From Isosphaeraceae bacterium (GTDB taxonomy: Bacteria > Planctomycetota > Planctomycetia > Isosphaerales > Isosphaeraceae), in the NCBI GenBank assembly GCA_031291845.1, contig JARLIH010000273.1:36612-100611 (forward strand): a DNA stretch of 64,000 nt. The letters run 5' to 3'. A program made the position numbers and the translations under genes. Below are positions 25,614 to 35,433 of this stretch, one piece after another (the stretch's first letter is position 1; every line of letters begins with the position of its first letter). The notes below the pieces were generated by a model. The model made no database searches. It worked only from the letters and a program-made list of their open reading frames with translations, and was not told the DNA's origin.

Positions 25614-28600
25614 TCAGTTCAACGTGGCAAGAAACGCGATGACGTCGCGCAGGTCGCGAGCGGACAGAACGGTTTTCATCGTGGGCATCGCCGACTTGGG
25701 CGCGGCGCGCTCTTCAATTTCCGAGGCGTCGACGGTGATGGCCCGGCCGCCGGCAACCTCGACCGTCAACACCCCTTTTTCCTCGTTCTTCAGGACGCCC
25801 GACACAAGCTGACCGTCGCGCAGCGCCAGATGCAGGCTGCCGTAACCGGGCGCGATCTTGGCGTCGGGGTCGATGAGCGACTGGAGGAGCGACTCGCGAT
25901 CGTGCCGCGAGGCGACGTGCTCCAGGTCCGGCCCGGCAACGCCCCCCGCGCCTCCCGCCTTGTGGCAGCGGACGCATTGGGCCTGGCCGTGATTGACGAA
26001 GAGGTTACGGCCTCGCTCAGCATCGCCGCCGAAGAGGCTGGGCCGGAACGATGCCAGGGCGTCGCCGCCCGACCGCTCCGCACGAATCTGCCGAACGCGC
26101 TCGCGGAGCTCGGCCGTATTGCGCGCCGACGCCGCTTCGAGCACGTCGAGTTGCAATTCGGGTGGGACCTGTCCCTCGGCAAGTCGCTTGGCCCATGCGG
26201 AGAGCACGGTATCGGCGGCTGCCGTCTTGAGGGGGGCGAGGTCCGAAAGTCCCCGCTGACGCTCGATCAGCGGCGCGGAATGATCTTCGAGGATCGCGCG
26301 GATTGACGCCACCGCCCTCTCCGGATCGACCTTCGCCAGGATCCCCCGCGCCTCAGCGCGGAGCTTCGGGTCTTCGGAGCCGAGACCGCTCTTCAGCGCG
26401 GGATCGCGCCAGGGGCCGGCGTGCCCGGTGAGAAGGCGGAGGGCGGACAACCGCACGGAGGCGTCCGCGCTCCGGTTGCGGATCAGCCCGAGCAACGTGG
26501 TATGGTCGCTCTGGAGTCCGAGCTTCTCCGCGAGGTCGATCACGCGGGCCTGCAACGGTCCCGACGGCTGCGCGAGGAACCGGCGAAAGGCCTGCCCCAG
26601 CGGTTCGCGAAGGACCGCGAGATCGCGCCGCGGCAGGGGGCGCCAGAACCCGGTCACCCGGTCGCGAGGCGCGGGAGATTCCCAGTCAAGCAGGGCCGCG
26701 ACCGCTTCCTCGCGCAGCCGCGGTCTGTGCGCGGAGTCTGCCGCGAATTCGATCAGCGCACGCGCGTCTTCAGGCCGGCCCAGCCGGAAACGAGCATTGA
26801 TGGCCCGGCGAATCAGCGCTTCACTTGCGTCTTCGTCCGAGAACCGCTTCGTGCCGAGCTGCCGCGCCAGTCGCTCGGTCTCGCTGTCGATCGGTAGGTC
26901 GTTTACCGCGCGGGCGGCTTCCGTCGCGATCGACAGGTCGGTGTCTTCCAGGAAGCCGGCGACGGCCGGCGCAGACCTACGCCTCTCCACCAGCAACACG
27001 GCCATCCGCACCGCGGCGCTTTCGTCCCGGGCCTTCACCCTCAGGGCATCCGGAGACGCCGTTCCGAGCAACCCCATGACACACGCGTGCCGCAAGAACG
27101 GGTCGCGGTCATCGTTCTCACGGACCAGGGCCACGAGCGGCTCGACGGCCGTCTCGTCGCCCAGCTTCCCGAGCGCGATCGCCGCATTCAACTGCACCTC
27201 GGGATCGGCGTCTTTCAGCAGCCCAACGAGTCGACCGCTCGCCGGGCGCCAGCGCACGTCGCCGAGGGCCTTCGCCGATTGGGTCCGCACGAGGGGATCG
27301 GAATCCGCGAGCATCGCGACCAGCGGACCGACCCGCTCGGGATCGCGGCGGCCGAGCTGCCCCAGCCCCCAGACGGCGTGGAGCCGGGCCACGCGATGAT
27401 CGCCGGCAAGAGCCTTTTCAAAGAGAACAGCGGACTTCGCCCCGCGTCCCGCGAGCGCGTACTGCGCCCGCAGACGAACTCGCATGTCGGGGTGATGCAA
27501 CAAGCCGATCAGCGCATCGTCGGGGCGTTGTGCGAAGCCTTGCTTGAAGATCGCGGTCAACTGCTTGGTTTCCGGAGCGTCCCGTCGCGCAGGGTCGAAG
27601 ATGGTATAGATCCGGCCGCTGCGGTTGCTGCCGTCCCACTCGAGCTTGCCGAATTCGGAGACGTAGACCTTGCCGTCGTAGCCGAAGTCGACATCCGTGG
27701 CCATGAGGGGCTTGAAGAAGTCCTGCAAGTCAAAGAGCTCGAAGCCCGCTCCTTTGGAACGCACCGCGAACGTTTCGACGCCGCCGTTGCCCGTGAAGTT
27801 GCAGTAAAAGAAATGGTCGCGGTACGCGTCGGGCAAGCCCGTGCCGGGGTACGCGGCGAAGCCCGACGGCCCTGCGCCGAGTTTGGCAACGGGGGGCACG
27901 ATCCAGGCGGGCTGCCCCTTGTGCGGCAAGTGCCACAGGCGCTCGGCGTGCCACGGACCTGTCAGGTACGGCTCGCGCAGGGTCTGGTAGGCCATGTTCC
28001 AGCCACAGTCGCCCCCCTCGATCACGTAGACAAGCCGCGAATGGTCTCCCATGTCGCAGTTGTTGTCCACGGCAAAGAGCCGGCCGTACGCGTCGAACGC
28101 GAGTTCCTGCGGGTTGCGCAGGCCCCTGGCGACGACCTCCAGGTGGCTGCCGTCGGGCTCGCAGCGGAAGACGGCCCCGGTGCGGGGGCCGTGCAGGGTC
28201 GAGCCCTCGCGGGTCTCAACGTGGAAACCCCGGTCGCCGACCGAAAAGTAGAGCCTGCCGTCCGGTCCCCACACCAGGCCGTGCAGGTCGTGTCCCAGGA
28301 ACGCGGCGTTCACGCCGAAGCCGTGATGCACGACCTTGCGCACGTCGGCCTTGCCGTCGCCGTCCTGGTCGCGCAGCAGCCAGAGGTTCGGGATGCACGT
28401 CAGATAGACGTCGCCGTCGCGCGCGATGACACCCGCCGCGAGGCCGTCCAGAGGGCCATTGAACTCCCCGGCGAAAACGGTGGAACGGTCGGCCTTGCCG
28501 TCGCCGTCGCGATCTTCCAGCAGGCGAACCTGGTCCGCGTGCTTCGAGAACCAGGCCATCCCCCCCTCGAACCGGTCGGCCCACTTCCGAAACATCGCGA

Positions 28601-28910
28601 GCCGGTCGGCGACCGACTGGAGCTGCAGGTCGTCTTCGAGGAGAAACGGCCGGCTCCGGTTCTCCTCGGTGCCGCGATTGAATCGGTACTCCTCGGCAAC
28701 GTACACCCGCCCCTTTTCGTCGACGCAAAACGCGACAGGGTTCGCGAGCTGCGGATCCACGGCGAAGCGTTCGACGGTCAGCCCGGGCGGCACCGTGAAC
28801 TCGCCCGACTTGGCCTCGGCGGCCGGAGGAGCGGCAGCCGCATCGCGCCAGGGACCGAGAGCCAGAACGAGCAGGCAGGCGAGAACGAGGCGCTTGTTGA
28901 CGATGCTCAT
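25614..28910 (-). CDS. PVC-type dehydrogenase-like propeller, HEAT repeats and haem-binding CxxCH domain
   Basis: About 1098 residues. I use ATG 28910 because a signal peptide follows (MSIVNKRLVLACLLVLALG); the frame continues upstream without support, and no clear ribosome site is seen. The N-terminal 450 residues form a glucose/sorbosone-dehydrogenase-like propeller (GLTVERFAVDPQLANPVAFC; GLRNPQELAFDAYGRLFAVD; NNCDMGDHSRLVYVIEGGDC). The middle is a run of HEAT-like repeats (YALAGRGAKSAVLFEKALAG; VQLNAAIALGKLGDETAVEP). The C-terminal domain has CVRCHKAGG and DPDAKIAPGYGS, the Pirellula/Verrucomicrobium-type haem-binding domain. Such proteins are thought to pass electrons during sugar oxidation; direct evidence is thin. 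It heads the DUF1549/DUF1501 set and follows the sialate esterase by about 160 bases. Confidence 0.88.
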   Translation of the reverse strand: MSIVNKRLVLACLLVLALGPWRDAAAAPPAAEAKSGEFTVPPGLTVERFAVDPQLANPVAFCVDEKGRVYVAEEYRFNRGTEENRSRPFLLEDDLQLQSVADRLAMFRKWADRFEGGMAWFSKHADQVRLLEDRDGDGKADRSTVFAGEFNGPLDGLAAGVIARDGDVYLTCIPNLWLLRDQDGDGKADVRKVVHHGFGVNAAFLGHDLHGLVWGPDGRLYFSVGDRGFHVETREGSTLHGPRTGAVFRCEPDGSHLEVVARGLRNPQELAFDAYGRLFAVDNNCDMGDHSRLVYVIEGGDCGWNMAYQTLREPYLTGPWHAERLWHLPHKGQPAWIVPPVAKLGAGPSGFAAYPGTGLPDAYRDHFFYCNFTGNGGVETFAVRSKGAGFELFDLQDFFKPLMATDVDFGYDGKVYVSEFGKLEWDGSNRSGRIYTIFDPARRDAPETKQLTAIFKQGFAQRPDDALIGLLHHPDMRVRLRAQYALAGRGAKSAVLFEKALAGDHRVARLHAVWGLGQLGRRDPERVGPLVAMLADSDPLVRTQSAKALGDVRWRPASGRLVGLLKDADPEVQLNAAIALGKLGDETAVEPLVALVRENDDRDPFLRHACVMGLLGTASPDALRVKARDESAAVRMAVLLVERRRSAPAVAGFLEDTDLSIATEAARAVNDLPIDSETERLARQLGTKRFSDEDASEALIRRAINARFRLGRPEDARALIEFAADSAHRPRLREEAVAALLDWESPAPRDRVTGFWRPLPRRDLAVLREPLGQAFRRFLAQPSGPLQARVIDLAEKLGLQSDHTTLLGLIRNRSADASVRLSALRLLTGHAGPWRDPALKSGLGSEDPKLRAEARGILAKVDPERAVASIRAILEDHSAPLIERQRGLSDLAPLKTAAADTVLSAWAKRLAEGQVPPELQLDVLEAASARNTAELRERVRQIRAERSGGDALASFRPSLFGGDAERGRNLFVNHGQAQCVRCHKAGGAGGVAGPDLEHVASRHDRESLLQSLIDPDAKIAPGYGSLHLALRDGQLVSGVLKNEEKGVLTVEVAGGRAITVDASEIEERAAPKSAMPTMKTVLSARDLRDVIAFLATLN

Positions 28911-29070
28911 GATCTGGAGGGTTCCGGGCAGGACCGCTTGCTCCCAAACGAAACGGCTTTCCGGCGGTCGCATCGGGGGCGGCCGACGGAAAGCCCATTT
29001 TACGGCGCGGTTGGCCATGTATGCGACCCAGCAATGCCGCCGGGTCGCATTCACGCCCAAGACGGTCCGA

Positions 29071-30651
29071 TCACTTCTCGTTGTGGATCGTCACACCCGG
29101 CCAGTCGTCGGTACGGAACGGGGTCGCGGGAAGACCCTCCCGGCTGAAGAGGTTGCAGACGGGGTTGTCGGCCCAGGCGTACCGTACGGCGACGGGGTCG
29201 GGAACCTGGTCGGACCAAACCTCGACCTTGTTCGGCGCGATCAGCCGGGCCTTGGCGGCGGCGAACTTGCGGTCGCTGCCGGCAATCGTGAATCCGACCG
29301 GCTCGTGCACGTCGAACGTGTACAACGTGCTGCCGGCGTGGTCGAAGGTCAGGACGATCGACTTGCCCTGCTTCTCCATCGACTTGTAGCGCGGGCTCTG
29401 GTAGGGGACGCTGATCCCATAGTCGCGGGCGAGGGCCCAGCGGGCGAGCCGCATCGCGACGTCTTGCTTGTTGCGCGGGTGGATGTCGCGGCCCTCACCG
29501 ATGTCGATGATCACGGCCTCGCCCGTCTTCGGCAGCCTGTCCATGGTCATCGTCTGCGCTTCGCGCAGCTCGGCCCACGAGCTTTCGCCGGGCTCGGCTT
29601 TTTCGGCCATGAAGTCGGCGAGCTGGACCCAGTAGAACGAGAAGTCGCCGATGCCCCACTCGTCGCGCCAGCTCTTGATCATGAGGGGGAAGAGGTCGCG
29701 GTACTGGTAGGCCCGGCCGGCGTTCGACTCGCCCTGATACCAGATCGCCCCGCGGATGCCGTAGCCGATGGTCGGCTTGAGCACGCCGTTGTAGATGTTG
29801 CCCGGTCGCGCGTTGCCCGCCATGAGCCCGTCGGGACTGGCAGGGGCAGGGGGCTGCGGCTTTTTCTCCGTCTTGGCTTTCTCCACGGCCACTTTCCACT
29901 CGGCCAGCTTCTTCTCATAGTCGACCTTGGCTTGCGGATAGCCTTTCTCGATCGCAGCCCAGTTTTCCAGCAAGGCCTTGTATTTGGGATCGGCGGCAAG
30001 AACGTCGCGGCGGACCCAGGCCTCACAGGCGGACCCACCCCAAGCGTCGTTGATCAGCCCGATGGGCACGTCGAGGGTCTCGTAAAGCTGGCGACCAAAG
30101 AAGTAACCGACCGCGGAAAACGGCCGCACCGAATCGGGCGTACAGAGCTTCCACTCCCCACGAAAGTCGTCCTGGGGTTCTTGCGTGCCGACGTTCGGCA
30201 CGGTGATCAGGCGAATTTTCGGATACTTCGCGGTGAGCGCCTCGAGGTCGGCGTCAACGGACACCGACACCGGCCACTGCATGTTCGACTGGCCCGAGCA
30301 AACCCAGACCTCGCCGACGAGGATGTCTTCAAACGTCACCGTGTTCTTACCCTTGACCGTCATCGTGTGCGGCCCACCCGCGGGCAGCGGGTCGAGTGTG
30401 ACGCTCCACTTGCCGTCCTGTCCGGCCTTGGTGGTTTTCGTCTGATCGCCGATATGAACGGCGACCTCCTCGCCGGGCGACGCCGAGCCCCACACGCGGT
30501 CCTTCTGGTCGCGTTGGAGTACCATGTGGCTGCCGAAAACGGCCGGCAACTTTACGTCGCCGCGTGCGGGGCTGTCCGCAAGGCCCGCGGCGGCTACGGC
30601 GAGCGCAACGGAAAGGATGGCGGTTCGAGCTCTCACCAAGCTGTGCTTCAT
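29071..30651 (-). CDS. Secreted sialate O-acetylesterase family protein
   Basis: 526 residues, signal peptide ([21 protein letters not shown]). An N-terminal beta domain ([20 protein letters not shown]) precedes the SGNH hydrolase core, with GQSNMQW at 120-126 (nucleophile Ser122), [35 protein letters not shown] and the catalytic DIHPRNK. A charged helical insert ([17 protein letters not shown]) lies in the core, as in other planctomycete members. Known members remove O-acetyl groups from sialic acid; environmental homologues often act on other acetylated glycans. It is the first gene of a - strand run down to 19642, so it may define that set as a glycan-degrading locus. Confidence 0.9.
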   Translation of the reverse strand: MKHSLVRARTAILSVALAVAAAGLADSPARGDVKLPAVFGSHMVLQRDQKDRVWGSASPGEEVAVHIGDQTKTTKAGQDGKWSVTLDPLPAGGPHTMTVKGKNTVTFEDILVGEVWVCSGQSNMQWPVSVSVDADLEALTAKYPKIRLITVPNVGTQEPQDDFRGEWKLCTPDSVRPFSAVGYFFGRQLYETLDVPIGLINDAWGGSACEAWVRRDVLAADPKYKALLENWAAIEKGYPQAKVDYEKKLAEWKVAVEKAKTEKKPQPPAPASPDGLMAGNARPGNIYNGVLKPTIGYGIRGAIWYQGESNAGRAYQYRDLFPLMIKSWRDEWGIGDFSFYWVQLADFMAEKAEPGESSWAELREAQTMTMDRLPKTGEAVIIDIGEGRDIHPRNKQDVAMRLARWALARDYGISVPYQSPRYKSMEKQGKSIVLTFDHAGSTLYTFDVHEPVGFTIAGSDRKFAAAKARLIAPNKVEVWSDQVPDPVAVRYAWADNPVCNLFSREGLPATPFRTDDWPGVTIHNEK

Positions 30652-30813
30652 CGTTCGTGCCTCAAGGGGTTGGCGGGACTACCGGGCAGGTGCAGCACAG
30701 TCTAGCGAACGCGCGAGGCCCGTTCCACGAGGTAGTTCTGGGGCTGAATCGTCCGGGCGGACCATCGAAAGAGGTTTGATCCGCGTCCGATCCGAAATCA
30801 TGTCCCCCGCGTT

Positions 30814-31671
30814 TCATTCCTCGTAGCGGGGCGAGTCGGAAAATGACAGAACGACCGCCAAGGCGACCGGGAGGATCGTCATCAGAGCTACGGCCAGTGT
30901 GCGCTGCCAGCCCCGCAGGCGAACCAAGACGGGAAGCCGCGCCGTCCAAAGCGTGAGCGGAGCGGCAGTCAATAGCACCGCTACGGCCGCAGGCAACTCG
31001 GAATAGACGCCGCCGTCGATCAGGAGAGCCCCGAGGACGGTGCTGCACACGGGACCAAGACCGGCGCGCAACGTGGAGCCGCGAGCCAGGGCGACAACCA
31101 CGACAAGCGAAGCCCCCAGCGCCGCGCAGAGCTGCCCCAGCACGACGCTTCCCGAGACCGCCAGGGCCAGGGCCGTGCCGAACACGATCAGGATGAGAGA
31201 AACACCGAGCGTCGCCGGCGAAACCCGGTCGTCGAGGGCGTCGATGTTCGCCCAGGAAAAGACGAAAACGGCAACGACTGCGACGATCCAGAGCAGCCCG
31301 GTCCATGTTTGGCTACGCTCCGCCAAGATCGGGCCGATCATGGCAACGACGGTCAGCGCCGAGAAGAGAACCCGATTCACCCACCGCCACAACGGCCGCT
31401 CGGCGGCGGCCGAAGAGGCGAGAGCCGCAAGCAATGACGCCCGCGCGATCCAGCTCACACGGTCTGTCACGTCCACGGGCGGAAACGCCGGCGCAGCGAT
31501 CGCCGCGTGACCGGCCGCGTACGCGAACGCGAGCGACGCGGCGGCTGCCACGCCCCCGTCATTGGGTGTCGCACCGATCCGGCCCGCCAGCCAACGGAAC
31601 ACCAGGAAGAGGACGAGTGCGACGGCTCCTGGCAGCAGCAGGCACTTCACGAGCATCAATATGGGCGACAT
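30814..31671 (-). CDS. Polytopic membrane protein of unknown function
   Basis: About 285 residues, strongly hydrophobic, with eight or nine likely transmembrane helices (for example LLLPGAVALVLFLVFRWL, LFSALTVVAMIGPILA, LLWIVAVVAVFVFSW and LGVSLILIVFGTALALAV). ATG 31671 is preferred because AGGA lies five bases before it; ATG 31743 would add 24 residues. I recognise no transporter signature or conserved charged motif within the helices. The basic loop LWTARLPVLVRLRGWQR lies near the C-terminus. It follows the TlpA gene by 114 bases on the same strand. It could be a planctomycete-specific integral protein; no function is assigned. Confidence 0.7.
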   Translation of the reverse strand: MSPILMLVKCLLLPGAVALVLFLVFRWLAGRIGATPNDGGVAAAASLAFAYAAGHAAIAAPAFPPVDVTDRVSWIARASLLAALASSAAAERPLWRWVNRVLFSALTVVAMIGPILAERSQTWTGLLWIVAVVAVFVFSWANIDALDDRVSPATLGVSLILIVFGTALALAVSGSVVLGQLCAALGASLVVVVALARGSTLRAGLGPVCSTVLGALLIDGGVYSELPAAVAVLLTAAPLTLWTARLPVLVRLRGWQRTLAVALMTILPVALAVVLSFSDSPRYEE

Positions 31672-31785
31672 AAGTCCTATACCCCGCGCCATGGGAAGAG
31701 CCGCGGCAACCGAAGCCGCCCGACCCAACCCCGATTTCATCAACGACCGCCGGGCATTATAGGCGCCCGCACAACGTCGAAGCGA

Positions 31786-32361
31786 TCATGGCTTGGACGG
31801 GGTTTCCTTGAGGAGTCGCCTTAGCAGGCTGACCGTTTCGGGGCTGTCCCAATCCCTTGACCCGACATCGGCGGAGGCAATCGTCCCGTTCGGCGCGATG
31901 ATGAATGTCGCGGGGATGCCGTCGGTCGCGAAAACCTTGGGCGCGTCGGTCGCGCGCAGGACGGTCATCGGCCAGTTCTTGCCCTCGAGGAACCGCTTGA
32001 CCGTTTGGCCCGAATCGTCCGCGGACACGCACACGAACGCAACTCCGTTCAGTTCCGGGCGGCTCGCGAGGCGGGCGATCGAAGGCATTTCGCCGACACA
32101 GGGGGGGCACCAGGTCGCCCAGATGTTGAGGAATATCGGTTTTCCCTGGAACCGGCGGAAAGGGACCTTTCCGTCATCCAGGTCCAGGAGTTGCCACCCG
32201 AATTCCGCCGGCTGCCCCGAAACCACCGTTGGACCGGTGGTTCGGGGCAGGAAAAACACGAGGTAAGCAACCCAGCCGGCGCCGAAGACAACGGCGAGCA
32301 ACCACCAGGGACTCAACGTGCGGCGTGGCAATTCCGGATCATTCATGGAGGGCCGGCTCAT
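31786..32361 (-). CDS. TlpA-family membrane-anchored thioredoxin
   Basis: 191 residues. One N-terminal transmembrane anchor (WWLLAVVFGAGWVAYLVFFL, residues 19-38), then a thioredoxin fold with WCPPC at 84-88, preceded by PIFLNIWAT, and a cis-proline region DGIPATFIIAPNGTI. It belongs to the TlpA/ResA group that handles disulfides outside the cytoplasm, often in cytochrome c maturation. The ATG at 32361 overlaps the stop of the spermidine-synthase-like gene (ATGA), so translation is probably coupled. The CxxCH-rich proteins encoded nearby are plausible clients, which is inference. Confidence 0.9.
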   Translation of the reverse strand: MSRPSMNDPELPRRTLSPWWLLAVVFGAGWVAYLVFFLPRTTGPTVVSGQPAEFGWQLLDLDDGKVPFRRFQGKPIFLNIWATWCPPCVGEMPSIARLASRPELNGVAFVCVSADDSGQTVKRFLEGKNWPMTVLRATDAPKVFATDGIPATFIIAPNGTIASADVGSRDWDSPETVSLLRRLLKETPSKP

Positions 32362-35012
32362 TCCTCTCCGCGGGTCTCGGCAACCGGCGCGAGCAGGTTC
32401 TCGACGGGCGCGTAGTCGTCCGTGAGCACAATGCCGCGCGCACGCTGATCGACGGCCTTTTCGTCGTCGGGGCCGTACGGCTTCGGTTGGACGAGCTGAC
32501 CGTTGTTGTAGAACTTCGGGTCGTCGTCACGCTCACCTAGGTCGTCCAGGGCGAGTCGTTTCTTCGACGCCACGACCACGAACGTCTCGCGCAGGCCGCC
32601 GCCCGGGTCGTCGGTGCCGAAAATATAAACATAAGGAAACGTCTTCCGGGCCGTTTTCGCCCAGGCGCCGAGGAACCCGCCGTAGCGATGCGCCCGGGTC
32701 AGCTCGTCGCGCCGGATGCGCGCCTTGGCCGCGTCGCTCGTGATCCCGTCCTTCTTGATTTTGCGCTCGGCTTTCTTCTCGGCGCGGGCGTCCGACTCGT
32801 AGGCGTCAATGATGTTGATCATGTAAACGCCGTTCGGGCCGAGCATTTTGGAGAGCTTTTGATTGAACTCTTCCGTGGTCAGGTGCCAGGGGACGGAGAA
32901 GTCGTTGAACGCGTCGCCGAAGACGATGTCGTACTCCCTGTCCCCCTGGTGCCGTTCGACGAACTGTCGGGCATCGCCCCAGGTCGTCTTGATTGTAGTG
33001 TCGCGAGGCAACCCGAGCGCCATGAAGTTCGCGCGGGTGACGGCGGAGTCGATCTCGGCGACGTCGACCTCGGTCCCCGCATAGCTGTGCTGCATGTAGC
33101 GCTGAAAGGTGTAGGCACCGCCGCCCAGGAACAGGGTTTTGAGCGGCGCCCAGTCGACCCCGGCGGCCTTGTCGGCCTGGCGTTTGGACTTGGCGATGCG
33201 GTCTGCGACCAAGGCGTAAATGTGCTCGTAGTCGTAGTCGAGCCGCTCCGGATGGCCCAGGATGAAGTAGCCGTGAATCAGGTTGTCGAGGACCAGCGTC
33301 CGTTTCTGCCCTTCGTCGTCGGGCTCGTTGGTCACCTTGATGTAGTAATAGTTGCTCTCGTCGACCCAGGCCATGGCGTCTTCGGTGGTTGCGGGTGAGC
33401 CCATCTCTTCGCGCAAGCCCCAGTCTACCCCCCGCTTCTCGAAGTAAGGGAATGGCACGAACGCGATCACGCACAAACCCAGCGGGATCCCGGCCCAGAC
33501 CGCATGCTGAACCGTGCCGAGCGCGGTGGCCGCGAAGGCGAGGGCCGTCGCGAGCACGAGGAGCAGGCCCTTGGTACCCAGCACGTCGATGAGCACAAAG
33601 CCGGCGAGAAAGGTGCCGACGATGCTGCCGACCATGCCCCACGCATAGACCTGGCCGATCGCGGTGCCGGTGCGCTTCGTGCGCCGGACGCGCTCGATGG
33701 CCAGTTTGGCGACGACCGGGCTGACCGTCCCCATGGTGATCGACGGGATGAAGAAGACGATGGCGGTCACGAGCAGCACCCGCGCGGGCCAGCCCATGTG
33801 GACGGCCCCGCCGCCGGGCAGCGGGATCTCGGTCCAGGTGATCGCCTGGCTCAGTACCGACTTGTCGAAACCCAGGACTTGCTTGCCGAAGAACTTCGGC
33901 GTTTCCATCCAGAGCACCGAGAGCGTCATGAGCGAGGCCGCGAGAAACAGCCAGCTCGCGCGTTTCTCGCTCTGGACGTAGTCGGCGATCTTGCCGCCGA
34001 GGTAGTTTCCCACGCTCAAGCCGCCGAGCAACACGCCGATCACGCTCGTCCAGCCGTAGACGCTCGACCCGAGGTGTCGGGTCACGAGACGTCCGGCCAC
34101 CATCTCGAGCGCCATGAACGCCAGACTCGCGATGAACGCGAGTGCCGCGAGATCGCCGAGCTTGGGCTTCATCTGGGCCATGTCGCCGCTGAGCATGTCC
34201 TCGGCGTCCTGGGTGTCCTGTCTCGCGTCCTGGCGGGCCCGCCACAGGCGCGCTACCGCTTCGATCGCGAGCGCCACGGCGAGCAAATGGCCGGGTAGGG
34301 CGATGTAATTGATCGTGGTCGAACCCACCGTCAGGCCGCCGACGTGCAGCGTGCGAACCAACGGGTTCAACGACCCGAGAGCGAGAAACAGTGCCGAGAG
34401 CAGGCCCAACGCCCTGGATCGCCGCTCGTCAAGCAGGCTCGACGCCAGAAGGGCCAGCGCCGCGGCGACGAGCGTGACGATGGTCGAAACCGCCGCGACG
34501 TAGAGCAGGACGAATCCCGCGAGAAACGTCCCGGCGATCGAGCCCACTGCGCCCCAGAAGTAGACGTCGCCGATCGCGCTGCCGGCTTTGCGAGCCCGTT
34601 CCACGGCGATCTTCGCAACGACCGGTCCGATCATTCCGAGCACGGTCCCGGGGATGAGGAAGTCGAGGACGACGACCACCACCGTCCTCAAGGTCCACGC
34701 GAGGTGGTCGAGGCCGGGGGTCAAGCCGACCACGGCGTTCATCCAGAGACAGCTCAGCGTGAGAAACGCCCCGAGCGCATACAACGGACCGATCGCTTTG
34801 ACCGGCTCGACGCGGTCGGCCAGGCGGCCGCCGAGCACGTTGCCGAGACAGATTCCTCCCAGCATGATGCCGATCACGCTCGTCCAAACCGTGAGCGATG
34901 CGCCAACGTGCCGCGCGACGAGACGGCTGGCGACCAGCTCCAGGATCATGATGCAGAGACTGCTGAAGAATGACAGCACGTAGGGCAGCAGTCGAACGGC
35001 AAGGCCCTTCAT
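32358..35012 (-). CDS. Membrane protein with duplicated transporter-like module and spermidine-synthase domain
   Basis: About 884 residues from ATG 35012. It contains two copies of the same membrane module: LELVASRLVARHVGASLTVW...GNVLGGRLAD near the N-terminus and LEMVAGRLVTRHLGSSVYGW...GNYLGGKIAD at about residues 300-350. Each continues through GTVLGMIGPVVAKIAVERA or TMGTVSPVVAKLAIERVRR and a GxVGSIxGTFLAGF helix. The C-terminal 300 residues resemble spermidine synthases: LFLGGGAYTFQRYM (SAM loop), DVAEIDSAVTRANFM, DARQFVERHQGDREYDIVFG and DAFNDFSVPWHLTTEEF. Fused permease-synthase proteins are known, but their product is usually unproven. The duplication suggests a full 14-helix or larger membrane part. 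Confidence 0.85.
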   Translation of the reverse strand: MKGLAVRLLPYVLSFFSSLCIMILELVASRLVARHVGASLTVWTSVIGIMLGGICLGNVLGGRLADRVEPVKAIGPLYALGAFLTLSCLWMNAVVGLTPGLDHLAWTLRTVVVVVLDFLIPGTVLGMIGPVVAKIAVERARKAGSAIGDVYFWGAVGSIAGTFLAGFVLLYVAAVSTIVTLVAAALALLASSLLDERRSRALGLLSALFLALGSLNPLVRTLHVGGLTVGSTTINYIALPGHLLAVALAIEAVARLWRARQDARQDTQDAEDMLSGDMAQMKPKLGDLAALAFIASLAFMALEMVAGRLVTRHLGSSVYGWTSVIGVLLGGLSVGNYLGGKIADYVQSEKRASWLFLAASLMTLSVLWMETPKFFGKQVLGFDKSVLSQAITWTEIPLPGGGAVHMGWPARVLLVTAIVFFIPSITMGTVSPVVAKLAIERVRRTKRTGTAIGQVYAWGMVGSIVGTFLAGFVLIDVLGTKGLLLVLATALAFAATALGTVQHAVWAGIPLGLCVIAFVPFPYFEKRGVDWGLREEMGSPATTEDAMAWVDESNYYYIKVTNEPDDEGQKRTLVLDNLIHGYFILGHPERLDYDYEHIYALVADRIAKSKRQADKAAGVDWAPLKTLFLGGGAYTFQRYMQHSYAGTEVDVAEIDSAVTRANFMALGLPRDTTIKTTWGDARQFVERHQGDREYDIVFGDAFNDFSVPWHLTTEEFNQKLSKMLGPNGVYMINIIDAYESDARAEKKAERKIKKDGITSDAAKARIRRDELTRAHRYGGFLGAWAKTARKTFPYVYIFGTDDPGGGLRETFVVVASKKRLALDDLGERDDDPKFYNNGQLVQPKPYGPDDEKAVDQRARGIVLTDDYAPVENLLAPVAETRGEE

Positions 35013-35433
35013 GGGGCGGAGACTCCCAAAGGCGGAAGGACGAACGGACTTCCGGGCAAAACTGGTCACACGATATCCGAGCAGGCCGGTGGTTCACAAC
35101 CGGCTACTCCCTGCCTTGAAGCGAGCGTCAACCGCCCGTCCGTTGGCCCCGGTGGAGCCGGCCATGATTGGGGTCGGCGGTCGATCGGCGGGGTGCAAAG
35201 CGCGGGTGCAACGGTGCGGGTGCAATTTCCCAACGTTGGGCCGTTGCTCTCCAGGGCTATTGTCGGTGAATATGGTTCCGAAACGTGGACGAAGCCCCCA
35301 GGCGCGTCTCGCCTTCCGGCTGACCCGGTCGTCCCGCGCGCCCCGCGCCGAGGTCGTGTGGCCGGGCTCGAGGGAGGCGAATCATTTTGATTTTTGTTGA
35401 ACCGCGAAGCCCCGTATTCAGGTCGACTGGCCC
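35013..35433. other. Divergent intergenic region with repeated GGGTGCAA boxes
   Basis: This 421-base gap separates the - strand spermidine-synthase-like gene from the + strand PfkB gene. It has no convincing gene. It holds three direct GGGTGCAA copies (35191, 35204 and 35218), spaced 13-14 bases apart, followed four bases later by the perfect palindrome CCCAACGTTGGG (35229-35240). This looks like a binding region for a regulator of one or both genes. Confidence 0.4.

Noticed and set aside
27087..29147. Open frame of 686 codons antisense to the HEAT/haem gene
   Set aside because: It exactly opposes a well-supported gene; its residues show no domain, and long antisense frames are expected in GC-rich DNA.
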